Source: a virus
Direction: 5' to 3' (one strand)
Virus record (IMG/VR): IMGVR_UViG_3300020421_002402
Location: 1 to 64,000 of that record
Length of the DNA: 64,000 nt
Position 1 is the first letter of the stretch. Each line of letters begins with the position of its first letter. Under the pieces are notes generated by a model. The model worked only from the letters and a program-made list of their open reading frames with translations, was not told the DNA's origin and searched no databases. Of this stretch, positions 58,629 through 64,000 are shown one piece after another. Both the position numbers and the translations under genes were made by a program.

Positions 58629-58931
58629 ATGACAGAACAAGTTGAACAAAAGACTAGAACTAATGTAGGATTAAAATACCCACCAAGGTATGATGTTATT
58701 ATTTTTAATGACGATTTTACTCCAGTAGAGTTTGTAATAAAACTACTAGTGGAAATATTTAATAAAAATTTAAAGTCTGCAAAAGACTTAACATTAGAAG
58801 TTCATGAGTCGGGCTCAGCAGTTGCTGGAACATATTCACATGAAATTGCAGAACAAAAATGTGGAGAAGCAATCACTGTTTCCAGAGGACAAGGACATCC
58901 TTTGCAACTTAAAGTCAACAAGGTTGAGTAA
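58629..58931 (+). CDS. clpS: ClpS adaptor protein
   Basis: 100 residues. [20 protein letters not shown] is the ClpS core, with the Asn-Asp-Asp-Phe-Thr substrate-pocket motif, and [20 protein letters not shown] gives the second half. ClpS delivers N-degron proteins to ClpAP, not ClpXP, so this copy would work with host ClpA. Its stop touches sufB, linking it to the SUF operon. Confidence 0.93.
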   Translation: MTEQVEQKTRTNVGLKYPPRYDVIIFNDDFTPVEFVIKLLVEIFNKNLKSAKDLTLEVHESGSAVAGTYSHEIAEQKCGEAITVSRGQGHPLQLKVNKVE

Positions 58932-60388
58932 TGAGCATTGATAATTTTAATGAGAAATATTACAAAGAAGGATTCGTAACAGATTTAGAAAATGAAACCT
59001 TTCCCAAAGGTTTGAATGAAGACATTATAAAAAATATTAGTCTACTTAAAGATGAACCAGAGTGGTTACTTGAATACAGATTAAAAGCATTCAAAAGATG
59101 GGAGCAAATGAGTGAACCAGATTGGAGTGAACTGGATTATGAACCAGTTGACTATCAAGAATTAAGTTATTACTCTGCACCTAAAACAAGAAACAAAGAT
59201 GAAATACCACAAGAGATATTAGACACTTTTGAAAAGTTAGGTGTACCATTACATGAACGTGATGCACTTTTGGGTTTAGACACAGAAAAACCAAAACAAG
59301 AAAATCTCATTCCAACAGTAGCCGTTGATGCTGTCTTTGATAGTGTTAGTGTTGCTACAACATTTCAAAAAGAATTAAAGAAGCATGGCATTGTATTTTG
59401 CAGTATCAGTGAAGCAGTTAAAGACCATGAAGAACTAGTTAAAGAATATTTAGGTAGTGTCATACCTTACACAGACAATTACTTTGCTACACTGAACTCT
59501 GCTGTATTCACAGACGGTACTTTTGTGTACATTCCTAAAGGTGTAAAATGTCCTATGGAACTAAACACATACTTTAGAATAAATGCAAGAAACACAGGAC
59601 AATTTGAACGTACACTTATTATTGCAGACGAAGGCAGTTATGTAAGTTACTTAGAAGGTTGTACTGCACCAGCATATGATGAGAATACATTACATGCCGC
59701 CTGTGTAGAATTAATTACTAAAGACAATGCAGAAATAAAATACTCCACAGTACAAAATTGGTATCCAGGTAATGAAGATGGAGTAGGTGGTGTTTATAAC
59801 TTTGTAACAAAACGTGCTAAGTGTGAAGGTAAAAATAGTAAAGTTAGTTGGACCCAAGTAGAAACAGGTTCAGCAGTAACTTGGAAATATCCAAGTTGCA
59901 TTTTAAAAGGTGAAGGTAGTATTGGAGAGTTCTTTAGTGTTGCAGTAACAAAAGGCAAACAACAAGCAGACACAGGAACAAAAATGATACACTTAGGTAA
60001 GAATACCAAAAGCACCATTATATCCAAAGGTATAAGTTTTGGAGACAGCACAAATACATATAGGGGTTCAGTAAAAGTTAATCCAGGAGCCAAGAATGCG
60101 TCTAACTATACAAAGTGTGATAGTTTAATGTTACAAGACAGCAGAGCATTAACTATTCCTTATGTAACTAGTCAAAATGATAGTGCTATGATAGAGCATG
60201 AAGCAAGTGCTGGAAAAATTAGTGAAGAACAAATGTATTATCTAGCAACAAGAGGATTTAGTGAAGATGATGCAATGAATTTGGTTGTAAATGGATTTTG
60301 TAAAGATGTATTCCAAAAACTACCATTAGAGTTTGCCGCAGAAGCCAATCAGTTGTTAGCAGTACAACTGGAAGGTGCAGTTGGATAA
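58931..60388 (+). CDS. sufB: Fe-S cluster scaffold protein SufB
   Basis: 485 residues, full length. SufB, with SufC and SufD, builds Fe-S clusters. [20 protein letters not shown], then the TEGCTAP-like [40 protein letters not shown] and [20 protein letters not shown] match the family. In the segment [13 protein letters not shown], aligned to E. coli Cys405, no Cys is present; other SufB subgroups may also lack it, so cluster assembly on this site may differ. Coupled to clpS. Confidence 0.95.
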   Translation: MSIDNFNEKYYKEGFVTDLENETFPKGLNEDIIKNISLLKDEPEWLLEYRLKAFKRWEQMSEPDWSELDYEPVDYQELSYYSAPKTRNKDEIPQEILDTFEKLGVPLHERDALLGLDTEKPKQENLIPTVAVDAVFDSVSVATTFQKELKKHGIVFCSISEAVKDHEELVKEYLGSVIPYTDNYFATLNSAVFTDGTFVYIPKGVKCPMELNTYFRINARNTGQFERTLIIADEGSYVSYLEGCTAPAYDENTLHAACVELITKDNAEIKYSTVQNWYPGNEDGVGGVYNFVTKRAKCEGKNSKVSWTQVETGSAVTWKYPSCILKGEGSIGEFFSVAVTKGKQQADTGTKMIHLGKNTKSTIISKGISFGDSTNTYRGSVKVNPGAKNASNYTKCDSLMLQDSRALTIPYVTSQNDSAMIEHEASAGKISEEQMYYLATRGFSEDDAMNLVVNGFCKDVFQKLPLEFAAEANQLLAVQLEGAVG

Positions 60389-60390
60389 TA

Positions 60391-60419
60391 TTGACAATAC
60401 ACACATAAGGTAGTATAAT
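60391..60419 (+). promoter_or_regulatory. Internal sigma70-type promoter at the sufC start
   Basis: TTGACA at 60391-60396 and TATAAT at 60414-60419, spaced 17 nt. Only six bases separate the -10 box from the sufC ATG at 60426, which points to a leaderless message for sufCDST. Confidence 0.82.
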
Positions 60420-60425
60420 AACGGC

Positions 60426-61121
60426 ATGTTAAAATTAAAGAATTTTTCTGTAGAACATATACTTGAAGATATCACAACGACATTTGATTTAGGCAAGACT
60501 TATGTTGTAATGGGAAGTAATGGTGTAGGTAAAAGTACACTATTGCATGGCATTATGGGAAGACCTGACCTTAATGTATCTGGTGAAATAACTTTTTTGG
60601 GTAGTGACCTAACAGAGTTAGAGACAGATGAAAAAGCAAGGTTAGGAATGTTTGTTGGATTCCAAGCACCAACAAGTGTACCTGGTTTAAGTAATTTTCA
60701 ATTTATGAAACAAGCATTAAACATATCAGGTAAAGATATTGCAGAGACATTAAGAAATTTTAAAGACATAAGTGGTAAACTTAACTTGCCTGATAATTGG
60801 GACAAAAGAAACCTTAACACAGATGCTAGTGGTGGTGAGAAAAAGAAAAATGAACTTATTCAAATGAGTATGCTTAACACCAAACTGGCAATGCTTGATG
60901 AACCAGACAGTGGATTAGACGTTGATGGTATCAAAGCATTAATAGAACAACTTAACGAATGGCGTAATAATGATAACACTTTAATTGTTGTTACACACTA
61001 TCAAAAATTAGTTGAAGGCTTGAACCCAGACAAAGTATTAGTCTTGAAAAAAGACGGAGTTCTATCAGGCGGTATTGAACTTGCAGATAAAATATTTAGT
61101 CAAGGGTTTGAAAGTGTATAA
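60426..61121 (+). CDS. sufC: Fe-S assembly ATPase SufC
   Basis: 231 residues. ABC ATPase of the SufBC2D complex: Walker A GSNGVGKST, signature SGGEKKKNELIQMSML, Walker B MLDEPDSGLDVD and switch VVTHYQKLV. LDEPDSGLD is close to the family's LDExDSGLD. It powers conformational change for cluster building. sufD starts within its end. Confidence 0.96.
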   Translation: MLKLKNFSVEHILEDITTTFDLGKTYVVMGSNGVGKSTLLHGIMGRPDLNVSGEITFLGSDLTELETDEKARLGMFVGFQAPTSVPGLSNFQFMKQALNISGKDIAETLRNFKDISGKLNLPDNWDKRNLNTDASGGEKKKNELIQMSMLNTKLAMLDEPDSGLDVDGIKALIEQLNEWRNNDNTLIVVTHYQKLVEGLNPDKVLVLKKDGVLSGGIELADKIFSQGFESV

Positions 61122-62391
61122 AAATTTATTCTATAGAGAAACATTAGAACCAACAAAATCTTATGATAGTTTCTACACTATACAAGACTTGTATGATTTT
61201 GTTACAGGCGAAAATACAAAAACCAAAGACTATCATCATTTAAAACACAAACTAAATAATTTTTACACAGGTTATAACAACAATGTAGATTATATTACAG
61301 GCACCGGTTTACCCAATCCAAAGTCTGAACAGTTTAACTTTGCAAACTTGCATAAATTTTATAACAAAGAAATACTGTGGTCAAGTTCTCCAGCAGAAAA
61401 ACAATACCTAGCAGACTTAGAACCTTTTGAAACAGTAGCATTCAAAAAGAATACATTATTGTTTAATGATGGTATGGTTTTTCCTAGCAACGATTTAGGA
61501 ATAAAGAAACCTTTTCAATTACAAATTTTAGACCAAATAAAAGTAAACAGAAACAAACAAGATGAATATGTAAAGTTAATTAGAAACACAGAAAACTTTT
61601 CTAACTTTACATACGCATTCTCGCCTTTTTTGAATACAATAATTATACCTTCTGGTGCTAATGGATCATTTATGAAAAATCCAATTAGTATTAATTATGT
61701 GAACAAAAATTCTAAAGGCATATTAGAATGCAATACAAATATTATAGATGTACAACACAAAACAAAAGTTCATTTAAAAGAGAATGTAAAATTACAATCT
61801 GGACAAATGAATAACATAATTTATGTTGTGAGAGAAAACAGTGAACTAGTCATAGATAGAGTTACAAATGATTTTGGTGGCTTCGGTATATTTGATAGCA
61901 AATTTATTTGCCACCCCAACAGTAAAATTACTATTAATTTTAAAAATACAGGATCCGACTATTATCAAGAAAACTTTTATTTTGATATGACTACAAATGT
62001 AGACTTAACACTAAATGGCAGGAATAACATTTACAAAGGACATGAATATCATCAATACGTTCATGTAGACAGTAGAAGTTCAGACAACAAAAGTACTATA
62101 GATATAAAAAATGTTGGAAATGAAAAAGTCAATACAAGTTTTATAGGAAGGTTTGATGTTAGTCCTAATAGTGTGGGTTTTGATGGTCACATGAAAAATG
62201 AAAATTTAATGTTGACTCCAAATACAAAAATGCACTCCAGACCCATACTAGATATACATACCAAAGAAATTGAGTGTACTCATGGTTGTACCATAAGTAA
62301 TATAGATAAAAGCAAATTATATTATTTGCAGAGCCGAGGCCTTCCAAAAGACATAGCCGAGGACGTATTAGTAAGTAGTTTTTTATGTTAA
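61114..62391 (+). CDS. sufD: Fe-S assembly protein SufD
   Basis: 425 residues from the GTG at 61114, which has an aaggg site upstream and overlaps sufC by eight bases; a TTG at 61075 would add 13 residues. IECTHGCTISNIDKSKLYYL then QSRGLPKDIAEDVL match SufD, with the Cys-x-His (CTHG) residues that serve in E. coli SufD. The N-terminal half is diverged. Overlaps sufS by seven bases. Confidence 0.92.
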   Translation: MYKNLFYRETLEPTKSYDSFYTIQDLYDFVTGENTKTKDYHHLKHKLNNFYTGYNNNVDYITGTGLPNPKSEQFNFANLHKFYNKEILWSSSPAEKQYLADLEPFETVAFKKNTLLFNDGMVFPSNDLGIKKPFQLQILDQIKVNRNKQDEYVKLIRNTENFSNFTYAFSPFLNTIIIPSGANGSFMKNPISINYVNKNSKGILECNTNIIDVQHKTKVHLKENVKLQSGQMNNIIYVVRENSELVIDRVTNDFGGFGIFDSKFICHPNSKITINFKNTGSDYYQENFYFDMTTNVDLTLNGRNNIYKGHEYHQYVHVDSRSSDNKSTIDIKNVGNEKVNTSFIGRFDVSPNSVGFDGHMKNENLMLTPNTKMHSRPILDIHTKEIECTHGCTISNIDKSKLYYLQSRGLPKDIAEDVLVSSFLC

Positions 62392-63599
62392 AAGTTTATA
62401 AAAAAGCAAAAGATATCAAACAGATTAGGAATTGTTTTCCTAGTTTAGCATATAGCGAATTGACATACTTGGACAATGCCGCAAGTAGTCAAACTGTTGA
62501 TAGTTCAATCAAAGCGGTAAGTGATTATCACTACAATTACAGAGCAAATGTTCATAGGGGAGACTTTAAGACTAGTACTATTGCAAGTGACAAGTATGAC
62601 GAAGCAAGAGTAGAAGTTGCAAAACTTATTAATGCTGAACCACATGAGATTGCTTTTACAAATGGTACAACTGCAAGTTTAAACATAATTGCAGATTGGA
62701 CTCCATTAGAGCCAGCAGTAATTATGACTGAGGTAGAGCATCACAGTAACATTTTACCTTGGATGCAACAAGGTAGAACAAAAGCAAACGGTCAATTAGT
62801 TATAGTACCAGGCAATGATGAAGGTAATGTAGATGTTAATGCTTGGTATGAAACAATAAAAGATAATCCAGGAAGTGTTTGCAGTTTCTTAACACAAAGT
62901 AATTTTACAGGACAAGAACTTCCTTGGCAACAAATGATAATGATTGCAAAGGAACATGACTGTGAAGTTGTAATAGATGCATGCCAAAGCATAGGACATA
63001 AACCGATAGATGTTAAAAAGAATGATATAGATTGGATGGCATTTAGTGGTCACAAGATGTATGCAAGTACAGGTACAGGAGTATTGTATCACAAAGGTGG
63101 ATTTGATGATGTTCAAACATGGTTAGGTGGAGGAACAATTACACAATGTGATTTTGATACATTCACTATGAAAAGAGGACCTGAAAGAATGGAAGCCGGT
63201 ACACCAAATGTTGCAGGTGTTCACAGTTTAGGTGCGGCGGCAAAATGGATACAAGATATCACATACAATGAAATACATGAATGTGAAACAGAATTTTTTA
63301 ATATGTTAAAAGACAAAGGTCTATTTGACATAGAACAAATGGAACTTATTGGACCTACTAAACCAAATAGTGTTTATAGTTTCAAAGTAAAAGGTACAAG
63401 TCCAAGTGACTTGGCAGGATTTTTAGACATGCAAAATGTTTGTGTGAGGACGGGCCATATGTGTGCCTATCCGGCAAGTTATAGATATACAAATAGTGAT
63501 GGGATTTTACGAGTTAGTTCAGCACCATATAATGATGAACATGATTGCGTAAAATTAGTTGAGGGATTATGGCAGGCGATAGAAAAGATGAAACTGTAG
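62385..63599 (+). CDS. sufS: Cysteine desulfurase SufS
   Basis: 404 residues, near the 406 of E. coli SufS. It frees sulfur from cysteine using PLP. TYLDNAASSQTVDSS opens the fold, TEVEHHSNILPW is conserved, FSGHKMYASTGTGVLY holds the PLP Lys, and RTGHMCAYP holds the persulfide Cys. No SufE or SufU partner is visible in the window; one may lie downstream. Overlaps sufT by 31 bases. Confidence 0.95.
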   Translation: MLKVYKKAKDIKQIRNCFPSLAYSELTYLDNAASSQTVDSSIKAVSDYHYNYRANVHRGDFKTSTIASDKYDEARVEVAKLINAEPHEIAFTNGTTASLNIIADWTPLEPAVIMTEVEHHSNILPWMQQGRTKANGQLVIVPGNDEGNVDVNAWYETIKDNPGSVCSFLTQSNFTGQELPWQQMIMIAKEHDCEVVIDACQSIGHKPIDVKKNDIDWMAFSGHKMYASTGTGVLYHKGGFDDVQTWLGGGTITQCDFDTFTMKRGPERMEAGTPNVAGVHSLGAAAKWIQDITYNEIHECETEFFNMLKDKGLFDIEQMELIGPTKPNSVYSFKVKGTSPSDLAGFLDMQNVCVRTGHMCAYPASYRYTNSDGILRVSSAPYNDEHDCVKLVEGLWQAIEKMKL

Positions 63600-63925
63600 G
63601 ACCACCTGATAATTTACAGGACCAATTAGTAGAACAAATCATAGCAAACTTGCGTAGAGTTTACGATCCTGAATTAAACTTAAATGTTTACGATTTAGGT
63701 TTGATTTATGAAGTTGCAGTGAATAAAGAATATGACGCACAAGTTATCATGACACTTACTACACCTAATTGTCCAGCCGCAGAAATAATTCCAATGGAAA
63801 TAGAGTTTGCCACTAGAGCAGTTGAGTGCATTAATAAAGTGAACATTGTTTTAACCTTTGATCCACCCTGGGACCCCCATGTGATGGTAAGTGATGAAGG
63901 TAAGTACCAATTGGGACTACTATGA
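63569..63925 (+). CDS. sufT: SufT/DUF59 (MIP18-like) Fe-S maturation protein
   Basis: 118 residues. VYDPELNLNVYDLGLIYEVA and TTPNCPAAEIIPMEIEFA match DUF59, with the conserved Cys in PNCP and the WDPH segment. SufT helps deliver clusters to target enzymes. Order sufB-C-D-S-T is that of many alphaproteobacterial SUF operons, which suggests transfer of the whole block. Overlaps the next start. Confidence 0.9.
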   Translation: MAGDRKDETVGPPDNLQDQLVEQIIANLRRVYDPELNLNVYDLGLIYEVAVNKEYDAQVIMTLTTPNCPAAEIIPMEIEFATRAVECINKVNIVLTFDPPWDPHVMVSDEGKYQLGLL

Positions 63926-64000
63926 GCATTAAGAAAGAATTTAATATACAAGAAACAACTACACCTAGTCCTGATACTGTAATCAAAACAGATAAGGGTG
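63922..64000 (+). CDS. Next gene of the SUF operon, 3' truncated by window end
   Basis: Starts with an ATGA overlap to sufT; only 26 codons are visible (MSIKKEFNIQETTTPSPDTV onward). Position suggests a SufA/IscA-type or SufE-type gene, but the visible part is too short to decide. Confidence 0.4.
   Translation, partial: MSIKKEFNIQETTTPSPDTVIKTDKG

Noticed and set aside
58931-64000. SUF block as host contamination
   Set aside because: Gene overlaps, AT-rich composition, phage-style promoters and the adjoining clpS/bL33/hsp20 genes are continuous with the rest. A coverage check is still the decisive test.

Overview
This window looks like part of the genome of a large, AT-rich, T4-like marine tailed phage (myovirus). 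The evidence is a PAAR baseplate-spike protein, several long structural-type proteins of the kind found in marine T4-like phages, a T4-type lysozyme with Glu/Asp/Thr at T4 spacing, class Ia ribonucleotide reductase, a phage-type peptide deformylase, UV-damage endonuclease, two clustered tRNA genes, dense overlapping genes, and many T4-style late promoter elements (ATAAATA). The host is probably a marine proteobacterium, perhaps an alphaproteobacterium. The SUF gene order B-C-D-S-T, a 7Fe FdxA-type ferredoxin and a TorF-type porin point that way. This is inference from gene content, not proof.

Layout. Positions 1-16811 (+) hold late/structural genes: a giant 5'-truncated protein with amidoligase-like and nuclease-like parts, a Cu/Zn superoxide dismutase fused to a ParB-like domain, small conserved phage proteins, an SGNH-like protein, a PD-(D/E)XK nuclease, a CurA-like oxidoreductase and a long fibre-like protein. 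Positions 16812-20286 are nrdA-nrdB. Positions 20304-20611 hold a tandem glutamine-riboswitch-like leader in front of a 53-residue peptide, followed by the PAAR gene. Positions 20955-27110 form a tightly overlapping cassette: a degenerate subtilase-like protein, a PP-loop-like protein, two fatty-acid desaturases, a GNAT-like protein, a dienelactone-hydrolase-like protein and a radical SAM protein. Next come micro-genes, three tandem dioxygenase-like paralogues, two glycosyltransferases, a structured RNA candidate with tRNA-Thr and tRNA-Glu (32119-32438), and a run with peptide deformylase and a GH6 cellulase-like enzyme.

Positions 36267-45650 are on the minus strand: a methyltransferase-like gene, virion-associated proteins with conserved basic C-termini, a nucleotidyltransferase fusion and lysozyme. 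Positions 45714-64000 return to the plus strand: uvsE, ferredoxin, a SleB-type hydrolase, a nuclease, QueD-like enzyme, two valine/glutamate/lysine-repeat proteins, ClpX, ribosomal protein bS21, nucleotidyltransferases, a ferritin-like protein, a signal-peptide porin, Hsp20, a bL33-like protein, ClpS, and an apparently complete SUF Fe-S assembly set (sufB, C, D, S, T) running into the window end.

How the genes may work together. Several sets suggest takeover of basic host functions: translation (bS21, bL33, deformylase, tRNAs), proteolysis (ClpX with an IGF ClpP-docking loop, ClpS), Fe-S and redox (SUF, ferredoxin, ferritin-like, SOD, RNR), and membrane or envelope (desaturases, porin, GH6, glycosyltransferases). 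The strongest unlisted pattern is that at least seven late genes have ATAAATA exactly 12 nt before the start codon. If T4 late-promoter geometry holds, the AUG sits at +1 and these mRNAs are leaderless. Two sigma70-type promoters (uvsE, sufC) are placed the same way.
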